From assembly GCF_902859915.1 (NCBI RefSeq), contig NZ_CADIKK010000032.1, positions 29,330 to 93,329 of the forward strand: a DNA stretch of 64,000 bases, read 5' to 3'. Position 1 is the stretch's first letter, and the number at the start of each line of letters is the position of its first letter. The position numbers were made by a program, and so were the translations under genes. Under the pieces are notes generated by a model. It was not told where the DNA came from. It did not search any database and saw only the letters and a list, made by a program, of their open reading frames with translations. Shown here in pieces: positions 54,658 through 63,955 of the stretch. Origin of the DNA: Paraburkholderia ultramafica (GTDB taxonomy: Bacteria > Pseudomonadota > Gammaproteobacteria > Burkholderiales > Burkholderiaceae).

Positions 54658-55821
54658 ATGCGCCGCTCATCGTTTTTTTTTCGCTTCATCCTGATTGGCA
54701 TCCTGCTGCATATCTACGTCGGCTTGCGTCTGCTTCCGGACATGCCGATCGATACCACCGGCCGCTGGCTGAGCGCGCTGTGGCTCGTGCTGTCGATTTT
54801 CCTGATTCCGCTGGGCATGATGGCGCGCAGCATCAAGCGGCAACCGCTCGGCGACCGGCTCGCGTGGGTCGGGCTGCTGGCGATGGGCTTCTTCTCGTCG
54901 CTGCTGGTGCTGACATTCGTGCGCGACCTGGCGCTCGCGTCGCTGCTGACCGTCGATGCGATCTGGCCGAACACGATCGCGATCGGACACTGGCGGACCG
55001 GGTCGGCGGCGGCGGTGCCGTTGCTCGCGCTGCTCTCGACGCTGGTCGGCCTGTTCAACGCGCGTCGCCGCGCGAGGGTGGTGACGATCGAGGTGCCGAT
55101 CGACGATTTGCCGGAAGCGCTCGATGGCTTCACGATCGTGCAGATCAGCGATATCCACGTTGGGCCGACCATCAAAGGCCGCTATGTGGACGCGATCGTC
55201 GACGCGGTGAATCGCCTGAAGCCGGATCTGATCGCCGTGACCGGCGACGTGGTGGACGGCAGCGTGTCGCAGTTGACCCGACACACGCAGCCGTTGTCAC
55301 GGCTCAGCGCACGTCACGGCGCTTTCCTCGTGACCGGCAACCACGAGTACTACGCTGGCGCGAATGCGTGGATCGACGAATTCCGTCGTCTGGGATTGAA
55401 CGTGCTGCTTAACGAGCACGTGATCGTGGATCACGACGGCGCCCGTGCGGTGATTGCCGGCGTGACCGATTATTCCGCGGGCCATCACGACCCGTTACAC
55501 CGCAGCGATCCAGTTGCGGCACTCGCCGGCGCGCCTGGCGACGTGCTGATCAAGGTACTGCTCGCGCACCAGCCGCGCTCCGCCGAAGCAGCCGCGGCGG
55601 CGGGCTTTACGTTGCAGTTGTCCGGCCACACGCACGGCGGCCAGTTCTTCCCGTGGAATTTCTTCGTGCGGCTTCAGCAACCTTTCACTGCCGGTCTCGC
55701 GCGCCTGAACGGGCTGTGGGTGTACACGAGCCGAGGTACCGGCTACTGGGGACCGCCGAAGCGTCTGGGCGCACCTTCAGAAATCACGCGCTTGCGCCTC
55801 GTGCCCGGCGAGCCGGAGTGA
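54658..55821 (+). CDS. Membrane-anchored metallophosphoesterase (YkuE/calcineurin-like)
   Basis: A 387-residue protein. The N-terminal 135 residues hold about four hydrophobic helices (FFFRFILIGILLHIYVGLRL, LSALWLVLSIFLIPLGM and two more). The catalytic domain shows the five metal motifs: QISDIHVGP, TGDVVDG, VTGNHEYY, LLAHQPR and LSGHTHGG. Relatives hydrolyse lipid-linked phosphates or phosphodiesters such as UDP-sugars. ATG 54658 is taken; 54565 would add 31 hydrophilic residues. Confidence 0.88.
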   Translation: MRRSSFFFRFILIGILLHIYVGLRLLPDMPIDTTGRWLSALWLVLSIFLIPLGMMARSIKRQPLGDRLAWVGLLAMGFFSSLLVLTFVRDLALASLLTVDAIWPNTIAIGHWRTGSAAAVPLLALLSTLVGLFNARRRARVVTIEVPIDDLPEALDGFTIVQISDIHVGPTIKGRYVDAIVDAVNRLKPDLIAVTGDVVDGSVSQLTRHTQPLSRLSARHGAFLVTGNHEYYAGANAWIDEFRRLGLNVLLNEHVIVDHDGARAVIAGVTDYSAGHHDPLHRSDPVAALAGAPGDVLIKVLLAHQPRSAEAAAAAGFTLQLSGHTHGGQFFPWNFFVRLQQPFTAGLARLNGLWVYTSRGTGYWGPPKRLGAPSEITRLRLVPGEPE

Positions 55822-55857
55822 GTTGGCCGTTACTGAGTGACCGTAACTGCGTGACCG

Positions 55858-56382
55858 TTACTGCCAGGGCGCGACGGCCACGCTGACTTCCGGCGCGAAC
55901 GTCACAAACACCTGCATGCCCGGCGTGACATTGGCGACCTTTGCCGGCTCGCGGCCCTGGATATGGAACACCGAGCCATTCGCGCCCTTCAGCGCCAGCA
56001 CACCGTTTGCGTGATCGACCGCGGCGACCTCGGCGGTCACGTTCTGCACGGTGTCGCGCTGGGCTGCCTGAGCAAGCTTGCCTTGACCGTCCGCGGCATG
56101 CGTGACCCTGATCACGGCATTGCGGATCATCCGGATATGGACCTTGCTGCCCTGCCTGATCTGCGCGAGGCTGCGTGCATCCGTGACTGTGAACGAACCT
56201 TCGCCGCCTTGCGCGTCGAGCAAGGTCAGCGACTGTCTTGCCTGATCGATCGATTTAACGACGCCCTCCGCCTGCAACGTGCTGCTGCCTTCGAACGGTG
56301 CGGGCAGACCCGCGGCGAACGACACGAGCGGAGCGACCGCCAACAACGCACCGGCAACCATGCCGGAAGCTTTAACTTTCAT
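55858..56382 (-). CDS. Exported protein of unknown function (beta-rich repeat)
   Basis: A 174-residue exported protein, unrecognised. The signal peptide (ASGMVAGALLAVAPLVSFAAG) is preceded by a GAGGAAGG site. The mature part contains two similar beta-rich units, GVVKSIDQARQSLTLLDAQG and AEVAAVDHANGVLALKGANG, each followed by a strand turn; this resembles a duplicated OB- or DUF5666-like fold. It converges on the phosphoesterase gene with a 36-base gap. Confidence 0.65.
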   Translation of the reverse strand: MKVKASGMVAGALLAVAPLVSFAAGLPAPFEGSSTLQAEGVVKSIDQARQSLTLLDAQGGEGSFTVTDARSLAQIRQGSKVHIRMIRNAVIRVTHAADGQGKLAQAAQRDTVQNVTAEVAAVDHANGVLALKGANGSVFHIQGREPAKVANVTPGMQVFVTFAPEVSVAVAPWQ

Positions 56383-57077
56383 ACCTTCCTCAATTGGGCT
56401 GAACGGCGCATGAGCGACGAATAAGCGACACATAAGCGACGACGGCGTGCTGGTGGATTGCGCCTGACTCCTCGCGCCAAGACATCTGAACAATGCGCAA
56501 ATGAAACCGCGAGCAACCGCGACAAGCGAAACGTGGATTGAACACCGCAGCAACACGACACGTTCCGGCGTATCCAGACAGTGTGTTTTCCGGGATGGGG
56601 ACCGTCAATATTCGGAGTCCGTATTTATGCGATGATTGTTCCGCCGCGTTAGCAGAAACTTCCTCAAACACGCGGCAATCAATTCGACACGCCGTTTGCT
56701 TCCGACTTGACTTAACTTCGCAGAGCCGCCTAAAATTCGCCCACTTCATTTAACCGGAATCACGATCTTGGACAGTAGCAGTAGTCCCCGTCGAGCTTCG
56801 CTTCGCCCGGTCGCCTGATCGGCAAGATTTCCGCGCCAGTCGTCTATCTGTCGCCGTCTTGCCTTCGGGCCGACGGTGCACGTCGTTCACACCCCTTGGA
56901 TTACCAGTGAAGCCCCGCATGGCCCGTTGCCACGCCGATGCGCCACGCCTTAGCGCGCCGCGAACCTCTGCTCGCGTGCTTCGTCACACCTGACTGCGTG
57001 CATCCATGGGAGGCGACGCGCTGCTGTCATGCGTCGAGTTCACACTGCGCGAACACGCGCCCCAACCTTACCGAACG
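56383..57077 (+). other. Gene-free region with structured leader before mgtC
   Basis: This 695-base gap contains no supported full gene. Within the last 320 bases, before the mgtC-like gene, a TTCG-tetraloop hairpin is visible: CCGTC-TT-GCC (56854-56863), TTCG, GGC-C-GACGG (56868-56876). A 24-codon ORF (56919-56993, MARCHADAPRLSAP...) follows. A long structured leader before an mgtC gene is reminiscent of enterobacterial Mg2+-sensing leaders, but no homology is claimed. Confidence 0.4.
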
Positions 57078-57785
57078 ATGACATTCGAATTCATCCTGCG
57101 GCTGGCTGCCGCCTTCGCTTGCGGCGTCGCCATCGGCCTCGAACGGCAGATGCGTCAGCGCAATGCCGGTCTGCGCACCATCACGCTGGTCGCGAGCGGC
57201 GCGTGCCTGTTCGTCACGCTCGGCGTACTGACCGGCACCGGCACAGCCGGCGTCACCCAGATCGCCGCGTACGTCGTGTCCGGCGTCGGTTTTCTCGGCG
57301 GCGGCGTGATCATGCGCGACAAAGGCTCCATCCAGGGGATCAACACCGCAGCGACATTATGGTGCTCGGCGGCGGTCGGCGTATTGTGCGGTGCGGGTCA
57401 TTACGGGCCGGCGCTCGCCGGCACCGCGGTCGTGTTGCTGACCAATACGGTGCTGCGTGAAGTCAGCCGTACGATCAACGCGGCGCCGGTTTCGAACGCC
57501 GACCTGGTTCGCGAGTACGTGTTGACGATCGTTTGCCGTGAGGCCGACGAGATCCATATTCGCACCGCCATCTCCAACTCGATGTACTCGACGCCGCTGT
57601 CGTTCCAGAGCCTGACGAGCGAAGACGTCGAGAACGATCCAGGACGTATTCGCGTGACGGCGACGCTCAAGCTGCATCCCAAAGATCAGTCGAAGCTCGA
57701 ACAGATGGCAAGCCGGCTGAGCATGGAAAAGAGCGTCTCCAGCGTCAGCTGGACCGCACGGGAAGCGGAGCCGACGCCGGAGTGA
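57078..57785 (+). CDS. mgtC: MgtC/SapB-family membrane protein
   Basis: A 235-residue protein. ATG 57078 gives the family N-terminus TFEFILRLAAAFACGVAIGLERQMRQRNAGLRTITLVASGACLFVTLG, followed by GVGFLGGGVIMRDKGSIQGINTAATLWCSAAVGVLCG; four to five helices occupy about residues 1-135. A C-terminal soluble ACT-like domain (about 150-235) completes it. MgtC proteins help growth in low Mg2+ and inhibit ATP synthase in Salmonella; here the role is inferred. An upstream ATG at 57006 is less likely. Confidence 0.9.
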   Translation: MTFEFILRLAAAFACGVAIGLERQMRQRNAGLRTITLVASGACLFVTLGVLTGTGTAGVTQIAAYVVSGVGFLGGGVIMRDKGSIQGINTAATLWCSAAVGVLCGAGHYGPALAGTAVVLLTNTVLREVSRTINAAPVSNADLVREYVLTIVCREADEIHIRTAISNSMYSTPLSFQSLTSEDVENDPGRIRVTATLKLHPKDQSKLEQMASRLSMEKSVSSVSWTAREAEPTPE

Positions 57786-57947
57786 CACATCGTGCGTAAG
57801 TCCCCCATGTTGGCGCGCATCGTCTACACTTAGCTTGCAATAGATTCAGACAATGTTAATTCCGCGTCCTGAACATGGACTGTCCCATAACCTTCGACTA
57901 AGCTCTAGCACCGTGATTTTCTTTCACTCAACCATGGAGTCTCGAAT

Positions 57948-58202
57948 ATGGAACACGGCATCATTGCATGGCTCATTATCGGCGCGATCGCGGGCTGGCT
58001 CGCAGGTGTGCTGGTCAAAGGCGGCGGCTTCGGCCTGATCGTCGACATCATCGTCGGGATTGTCGGCGCGTTCATCGGCGGCTGGCTCGCCGGCGTGCTG
58101 CATATCTCGCTGGGCGGCGGCTGGATCGGCTCGATCATCACCGCTGTGATCGGCGCGGTCATTCTGTTGTTTCTTATCCGGCTCGTCCGACGAGGTAGCT
58201 GA
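57948..58202 (+). CDS. GlsB/YeaQ/YmgE-family stress-response membrane protein
   Basis: An 84-residue, very hydrophobic protein with about three helices rich in Gly (GIIAWLIIGAIAGWLAGVLVKGGGFGLIVDIIVGIVGAFIGGWLAG). The pattern is that of the transglycosylase-associated protein family, induced by envelope or osmotic stress in many bacteria. The gene is monocistronic and is followed by a strong hairpin. Confidence 0.9.
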   Translation: MEHGIIAWLIIGAIAGWLAGVLVKGGGFGLIVDIIVGIVGAFIGGWLAGVLHISLGGGWIGSIITAVIGAVILLFLIRLVRRGS

Positions 58203-58222
58203 GCGCAGCACCTGATGTCGGA

Positions 58223-58253
58223 AGGCGTCAGGGGCGAACGCCACCTGACGCCT
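58223..58253. terminator. Strong hairpin between convergent genes
   Basis: AGGCGTCAGG (58223-58232) and CCTGACGCCT (58244-58253) form a perfect 10-bp stem whose loop GGCGAACGCCA can fold further. It lies between the stop of the GlsB-like gene and the stop of the CoA-transferase gene (58261). Confidence 0.65.
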
Positions 58254-58260
58254 CGCAGGC

Positions 58261-59775
58261 TTAAAGCACTGCTTCGACCGCCGGCAACATCGAGCCGGTA
58301 TCGCGCAGCCGCATATGCCAGGCGAGAGCCTGGTCCAACCGGTGCGGCGTCTGTCCTCCCCCTCGCAAGGCATCCCGATAGTAATCGCGCAGCAGATCGC
58401 GATACAGCGGATGCGCGCAGTTTGCGATGATCAACGTCGCGCGTTCACGCGGCGCCAACCCGCGCAGATCGGCGAGACCCTGCTCCGTCACGACCACGTC
58501 CACGTCGTGTTCGTTGTGGTCGCAATGCGGCACCATCGGCACGATGCTCGAAATGCGGCCGCCCTTTGCCATCGACTTGGTCGCGAAAATCGCGCACGAT
58601 GCGTTGCGCGCAAAATCGCCCGAGCCGCCGATGCCGTTCATCATGTGCGTGCCGCCCACGTGCGTCGAATTCACGTTGCCGTAGATGTCGAGTTCGAGCG
58701 CGGTATTCAGCGCGATCAGACCGAGCCGGCGAATCACTTCCGGATGGTTGCTGACTTCTTGCGGACGCAGCACGAGGCGGTCGCGATAGCGTTCGAGTTC
58801 ACCGAACACCTGCGCCTGACGCGCGGCCGACAGCGTGATCGACGCACCCGAGGCAAAGGTCACCTTGCCGGCGTCCATCAGATCGAAGGTCGAATCCTGC
58901 AGTACTTCTGAGTAGATTTCGAAGGCGTCGAAAGGCGAATCGACGAAGCCGGCCAGCACCGCGTTCGCAATCGTGCCGATGCCCGCCTGCAACGGCGGCA
59001 AACGCGCAGGCATGCGGCCGCGCGACACTTCGTGCTGGAAGAATTCGATCAGATGGCCGGCGATCAACTCGGTCTCTTCGTCCGCCGGCAGCACCGTCGA
59101 CGAACTGTCGGCCATATTGGTGATGACGATCGCCACGATTTTCTCGAGCGGAATCTCGATGGCCGGCGTGCCGACGCGGTCTTGCGCACGGACGATCGGC
59201 AGCGGCTCGCGGTTCGGCCTGCGGCCCGGAATCCAGATGTCGTGCAGCCCTTCGAGAGCGAGCGGCTGTGCAAGATTGATTTCGACGATCACCTTGTCGG
59301 CGAGAATCGCGAAGCTGGCCGAATTGCCGACCGAGGTGGTCGGCACAATGCCGCCGGTCTCGGTGATCGCGGCGGCTTCGATAATCGCAACGTCGAGTTT
59401 GCCGAGCTGGTTCGCGCGCAGCATCTCGACGGTTTCGGACAGATGCTGATCGACGAACATGACTTCGCCGCGATTGATCGCGTCGCGCAAGGTCTTGTCC
59501 ACCTGGAATGGCAGACGGCGCGCGAGCACGTGCGCCTCGGTGAGCATGCGGTCCACGTCGTGACCGAGCGAGGCGCCCGTCATCAACGTGATACGCAGCG
59601 GTTTGCCTTCCTGCCGCGCCCGCTCCGCAAGCGCAACCGGGACGGCCTTCGCGTCGCCCGCGCGCGTAAAGCCGCTGGCGCCAACACGCATGCCGTCCTG
59701 AATCAGAAGCGCCGCTTCGGCGGCCGAGGTGATTTGTCCGCGCAACGCGGCACAACGAATCCGGTCTTCGTACAT
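58261..59775 (-). CDS. Acetyl-CoA hydrolase/CoA-transferase (succinyl-CoA:acetate type)
   Basis: A 504-residue enzyme of the ACH1/AarC group. ATG 59775 (MYEDRIRCAAL) matches the family start; ATG 59793 is possible. Glu290 in EIYSEVLQDS corresponds to the catalytic Glu that forms the CoA thioester; other signatures are GMRVGASGFTRAGDAKAVP, SVGNSASFAILADKVIVEIN, PPLQAGIGTIANAVL and GGSGDFARNA. These enzymes move CoA between acetate, succinate and propionate. The gene is not in an obvious operon. Confidence 0.92.
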   Translation of the reverse strand: MYEDRIRCAALRGQITSAAEAALLIQDGMRVGASGFTRAGDAKAVPVALAERARQEGKPLRITLMTGASLGHDVDRMLTEAHVLARRLPFQVDKTLRDAINRGEVMFVDQHLSETVEMLRANQLGKLDVAIIEAAAITETGGIVPTTSVGNSASFAILADKVIVEINLAQPLALEGLHDIWIPGRRPNREPLPIVRAQDRVGTPAIEIPLEKIVAIVITNMADSSSTVLPADEETELIAGHLIEFFQHEVSRGRMPARLPPLQAGIGTIANAVLAGFVDSPFDAFEIYSEVLQDSTFDLMDAGKVTFASGASITLSAARQAQVFGELERYRDRLVLRPQEVSNHPEVIRRLGLIALNTALELDIYGNVNSTHVGGTHMMNGIGGSGDFARNASCAIFATKSMAKGGRISSIVPMVPHCDHNEHDVDVVVTEQGLADLRGLAPRERATLIIANCAHPLYRDLLRDYYRDALRGGGQTPHRLDQALAWHMRLRDTGSMLPAVEAVL

Positions 59776-59970
59776 GAAACTGAGTCTCTCCATCGTCAGC
59801 GGTCAGTCTACCTGGTGCGCACGTCTGCGGTGCGCTTCGCTCGGTAGCCAGATCATCACACCCGCCCGCGACGTTTCAATGGGACGGCGTCGCGGTCAGG
59901 TGTTTCGTCGCGTGCACTGTGCTCGCGACAGGTCTTGCTGGTACTTCAGGTGTTGCCCGTGTGGCGTTGC

Positions 59971-60186
59971 TTAGCTGCCGAAGTAAATGTCGCAGAAGCT
60001 CACAGGGCCGACGCACTCTTCGGCTTTGGCCTTCGGCGCTGCAACGCGGCCTTTTGCGGCGACGTCGTTGGCGCGCTGCGCATTCGCTTGGGCAACCTTT
60101 TGCTCGGGTGCGGAGGGCGCCGTTTGTGCATGAGCGACGGCAGCGGACAAAGAGCAGGCAATCAGGACAATCTTCAACACTTTCAT
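59971..60186 (-). CDS. Small secreted protein with C-terminal Cys pair, function unknown
   Basis: A 71-residue protein with a clear signal peptide (MKVLKIVLIACSLSAAVAHA, then QTAPS) and TGGAGA in front of the ATG. The mature part is Ala/Lys/Gln-rich and ends in ECVGPVSFCDIYFGS with two cysteines seven residues apart. It lies alone between two genes on the same strand. I do not recognise the family. Confidence 0.65.
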   Translation of the reverse strand: MKVLKIVLIACSLSAAVAHAQTAPSAPEQKVAQANAQRANDVAAKGRVAAPKAKAEECVGPVSFCDIYFGS

Positions 60187-60329
60187 TTCGTTCTCCAGGA
60201 CTTACGGTTACTGCGTGGCAGTGGTGAAACTATATGGCTGCCACCTACGCAGATAAACGGGGCTGTCCGGAAGTGATCTTTCCATCTGGCGGAAGGATCG
60301 GCACGTTCGACGAGGGTGACGCGCATCGG

Positions 60330-62522
60330 TCAACGCGTGTTGAACGGCGCGTCTTTGTCGAGCAGCGCGGTACGGATGAAGTGCAGGCAACTCAGGATGC
60401 GCTGCAGGTCGTGGCGCCTGTCGCGATCCGCATGAACGGTTTGCAGCATGTCCTGCGCTATCCACGTGGCCGAGCGCACGGAGATGAGCGCGCGTTCGAG
60501 CGCTCGCGTGCCGGGCCGCTCGAAGAGCTGCGCGAGGTCGTCGCAGGTGCGCTCGATGGCGCTGCTCCAGCGTGGATGGAGCGCGTGCGCATAAGCGGCG
60601 CGCGCCGTTTCGTTGCGCAGATCGATCACCGCGTGACCGACTTCGAGTGTGGCGAGCATCCAGCGCAATACGTCCCGGCGACGCCGGGAGCGCCGCGTCA
60701 ATAGCATGCGCAATTGCGAAGTCAGGTCGTGCGTGCTCGACTGGAAACGCTGGTTGAGTCCCGGCAATTCATCCCTGCATGCGCACACGGCTTGCGCACG
60801 CAAGTCGCCCATGATCCGCTCGATGAGCCACGGCATGTCGGCTGGAAAAACCACCGCGAAGACGAGCGCCGCCAGCAACATCGACGCAGTGAGCGCGATG
60901 CCGTTGTTGATGAGCAGATCCGGTGTATAGGTGACGACATTATCGGGCCCGGCAAGCAGGCAGAAGAACACGGAAAAACCGATGCCGTATCCCGCAGCGT
61001 GCTTGCGCGTCGCGATGAACGCGCCGAGCGCGAGCACTGGTGCGAGCATCGTGCAAAGTAGCGGGAAGCCATCGATGTTGGGGTACACGTAGCACGTGAA
61101 AAGGTAGCCGGTCATGGTCGCGAACACGGCGCCGACCGCCATCTGCACGGCCATCTTTGTCGCGTTCGGCGCGGTCGAGGTCAGCGCGCACGCGAGCGCC
61201 GCGCCGATCACCGCGAGACCGCCGCTGGGCCAGTCGGTCGCGATCCAGAACCAGCCGGCAATCGCCATCACCACGGCGGAGCGCACAAACGTAAACGCGA
61301 CGACGAAGCTGTTCGTGCGGCTCACATACCGACTCACATAGCGGCTGGGGTTGCGCTGCGGGCTTGCCGGCTTGCGCCGCGCCAACGACGCATAGGTCTC
61401 CGAGTAGCGGATCCATTCGTCGACGAAGCGGTAGAGCAGTTCCGCTGCGGTATCGAAGTCCGCCAGCGATTCGGCGGCTATCGGCTCCAGGGGTCTTCTC
61501 GTTTCGCGCACGCGTCGTGGCAAGCTCGTCTGAAAGAGACGCAGGCGGGCCGCTACGCGCGATGCGTCGATCGTTGCCTCGCCCCGACTCGCAAGCAGAG
61601 CGGCCAGCTCATCGAAGTACGGCTTGATCGCCGCGACCATCGGTGCCGAACCATTTGCGCGCAGACGTTTGAGCAGTTGATGCAGCGCGTGCAGGCGCGC
61701 ACAAGCATCCATGAATTCGCCGTTCAGACGGCCGAGATGCTGGCTGCGGGAACGCATCGCCGGATCTTCGAAGGCGGCGAACGTCCGCGTCGCTTCGAAA
61801 CCGACGATTTCGTCGACGAGGTCCGCAAAGCGCCGCTCGAACTGTCCCCGCCCGATCCCGCGATTCAGCACGTCGGCAGCGAACGCAGTAAAATTCGCGT
61901 AGCGTCTGTGCAGCGCGCGCCGCAGTGCAAGGCTGGAGCGCTGCGGCACGATCAGCGCACTTACCGCGCTCGAACAGACAATGCCGACCGCCACTTCCGC
62001 CGCGCGCGTGAGCGCCGCCAGAAACAGGCCGTGCGGCGCCGTGACATTCGGAATGCCAATCAAAGCGGCGGTGTAGCCCGCCAGCACAAAACCGTACCAC
62101 CTGAAATGCCGATACCGGACCGCTGCTGCGATACAGGCGCTCACCCACCCGATCATGCCGAGCATGTACAACTCGGGCTGCTGGACGAACAGCGCGCCGA
62201 GCACCAGCGCAGCGACCGTCCCCACCGCGGTCCCGAGAATGCGGTAGAAACTCTTGGCGAGCACCATCCCGCTGAACGGCTGCATCAGCACGAACACCGT
62301 GGTCATCGCGATGCGTGGCTGTGCCAGATCGAGCAGCATCGCAATGCCCAGCGCCAGCAGACCCGCGGTGACGGTTTTCAGCAGATGCAACCAGATCAGG
62401 CCATCGCTGTTCGCCCAGTCGCGCACGGCGGGACTGAACGTTTGCCGGTTGAACGATTGCCACATGACGCTCCACGGTCGGAAATGCTCCGCCGTCGGTT
62501 TGGTCGCATGTTGGCGTTTCAT
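60330..62522 (-). CDS. FUSC/AaeB-family aromatic acid efflux protein
   Basis: A 730-residue inner-membrane protein with two halves: N-terminal helices (about 45-190), a soluble middle domain and a second helix bundle with conserved PSGGLAVIGAALAC. Such FUSC proteins export aromatic or hydroxybenzoic acids, typically with a membrane-fusion partner. No AaeA or AaeX partner gene is adjacent. ATG 62522 is chosen; ATG 62465 is another option. The LysR gene upstream is divergent and is the natural regulator. Confidence 0.82.
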   Translation of the reverse strand: MKRQHATKPTAEHFRPWSVMWQSFNRQTFSPAVRDWANSDGLIWLHLLKTVTAGLLALGIAMLLDLAQPRIAMTTVFVLMQPFSGMVLAKSFYRILGTAVGTVAALVLGALFVQQPELYMLGMIGWVSACIAAAVRYRHFRWYGFVLAGYTAALIGIPNVTAPHGLFLAALTRAAEVAVGIVCSSAVSALIVPQRSSLALRRALHRRYANFTAFAADVLNRGIGRGQFERRFADLVDEIVGFEATRTFAAFEDPAMRSRSQHLGRLNGEFMDACARLHALHQLLKRLRANGSAPMVAAIKPYFDELAALLASRGEATIDASRVAARLRLFQTSLPRRVRETRRPLEPIAAESLADFDTAAELLYRFVDEWIRYSETYASLARRKPASPQRNPSRYVSRYVSRTNSFVVAFTFVRSAVVMAIAGWFWIATDWPSGGLAVIGAALACALTSTAPNATKMAVQMAVGAVFATMTGYLFTCYVYPNIDGFPLLCTMLAPVLALGAFIATRKHAAGYGIGFSVFFCLLAGPDNVVTYTPDLLINNGIALTASMLLAALVFAVVFPADMPWLIERIMGDLRAQAVCACRDELPGLNQRFQSSTHDLTSQLRMLLTRRSRRRRDVLRWMLATLEVGHAVIDLRNETARAAYAHALHPRWSSAIERTCDDLAQLFERPGTRALERALISVRSATWIAQDMLQTVHADRDRRHDLQRILSCLHFIRTALLDKDAPFNTR

Positions 62523-62721
62523 CTGCAAGCAATGCGCCCCGGTTGGTCGCTGAAAGAAGCACCGGCGAAGACTGCGCACACCGGCAGGCAAGGCGCCGAT
62601 TGTAGGAGCATGCTATGTGCGCATTAAGGGGATGCGCGCGGAACGTCCCTTCCAGAACGGACAACAATGCGCTTCCGAGACAGACGGACAATACGGTTTC
62701 TGCCGTGAAATAGAAGGATCG

Positions 62722-63717
62722 ATGGATACGTTACAAAATATGCGAGTGTTCGTGCGCGTGGTCGAAGCCGGTAGTTTTACCGCCGCCGCGCAGTCGCTCA
62801 ATTCGACGACGGGCGCCATGTCCCGCGCCGTCTCGGAACTCGAAGCCCACCTGCGTACGCGTTTGCTGAACCGTTCGACGCGACGGCTCGCGCTCACCAC
62901 CGCGGGCGAGCGCTATCTGCAGCGATCTCAGCAGATACTTGCGGATGTCGACACCGCGGAAGAAGAAGCCAGTTGCGCACATGAGCGACCGACTGGCGCT
63001 TTGCGCATGCATAGCTTCGCGAGCATCGGCCAGCATTATGTGTTGCCGGCCATCTCGCGCTATCGCGCGCTTTATCCGGAAGTGACCGTCGAACTGACGT
63101 TGTCGCAGCGCATGCCCGATCTTTTCGAAGGCAGCGCCGATGTCGCCGTGATCGGCGCTTCGACTCTGCCAAATTCAGATCTTGTGTCGCTGCCGCTGGG
63201 GACGACGTTTAGCATCCTGTGCGCATCGCCGGCCTATGTGCGTGCGCACGGTGCGCCGCAAAAACCGGGCGATCTGGCGCATCACGAGTGCCTGATCCTG
63301 CATACGCCTGCCTTTCCGCCGCACGAATGGGTGCTCGACGGCCCGAATGGCAGCGAGACGATGGAAGTGAATGGGCCCGTGCACGTGAACATCGCGGAGT
63401 CGCTGATCGTGGCGATTCGCGAGGGAATGGGCATCGGCATGGTGCCGCTTTACGCGGCCATTTCAGGGTTGCGTGATGGCACTTTAGCGCGTGTGTTGCC
63501 GGAATATACGCTGCAGAAGATGAATGTTTGCGCGCTTTATCCATCGCGCAAGTTCATCGATGCAAAGACGCGGACCTGGGTCGAATTTTTGCGTACGCAC
63601 TTGCCGAAGGTGATTGCACGCGATGAGGCGTTGCTTGCTGAAGTTGGGCGAACGGATTCTGGCGATGCCGAGTTGCCTGTTGGGGCAAGCGGCGTGGGGG
63701 ATACTGCCACGCAGTGA
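62722..63717 (+). CDS. LysR-family transcriptional regulator (CrgA/AaeR-like)
   Basis: A 331-residue regulator starting at ATG 62722 with AGAAGGA upstream; the longer frame is unsupported. Helix-turn-helix: MDTLQNMRVFVRVVEAGSFTAAAQSLNSTTGAMSRAVSELEAHL; ligand domain from about residue 90, ending in a Gly/Ala-rich tail (VGASGVGDTATQ). It is divergent from the FUSC exporter across 199 bases and probably controls it in response to an aromatic acid. Confidence 0.88.
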   Translation: MDTLQNMRVFVRVVEAGSFTAAAQSLNSTTGAMSRAVSELEAHLRTRLLNRSTRRLALTTAGERYLQRSQQILADVDTAEEEASCAHERPTGALRMHSFASIGQHYVLPAISRYRALYPEVTVELTLSQRMPDLFEGSADVAVIGASTLPNSDLVSLPLGTTFSILCASPAYVRAHGAPQKPGDLAHHECLILHTPAFPPHEWVLDGPNGSETMEVNGPVHVNIAESLIVAIREGMGIGMVPLYAAISGLRDGTLARVLPEYTLQKMNVCALYPSRKFIDAKTRTWVEFLRTHLPKVIARDEALLAEVGRTDSGDAELPVGASGVGDTATQ

Positions 63718-63912
63718 TTCGGAATTAACGATGGGCGCCGCTGGCTGCGAATAGGCGCGGCGGCGCTGAAAGAAATTGTCTGTTGGCGATATGCAGCAGG
63801 GACTCGATTCGCGACAATCAGCCAGCGCGGTGTACCGGGAAGATGCGGTGCGGGTGAGTCGCGAAGGTGGGGGGCGAAATGCGCGCCCATCTCATGCACG
63901 CGTAAACGGCAA

Positions 63913-63938
63913 AAACCCCACCGGGTCAGGTGGGGTTT
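63913..63938 (-). terminator. rrn operon terminator
   Basis: AAACCCCACC (63913-63922) and GGTGGGGTTT (63929-63938) form a perfect 10-bp stem with loop GGGTCA. On the minus strand a T-run (from AAAAA at 63911-63915) follows the stem. It lies 18 bases after the 5S 3' end. The stretch 63718-63912 holds nothing else. Confidence 0.9.
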
Positions 63939-63955
63939 GTGCTTGCTGCTGGGGA

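Noticed and set aside
56538..56753. 71-residue plus-strand ORF in the gap before mgtC
   Set aside because: TTG start, no ribosome site and no recognisable features.
57948..58202. Treating the GlsB-like gene as part of the mgtC operon
   Set aside because: It is 162 bases away with an independent AT-rich upstream region and its own terminator.
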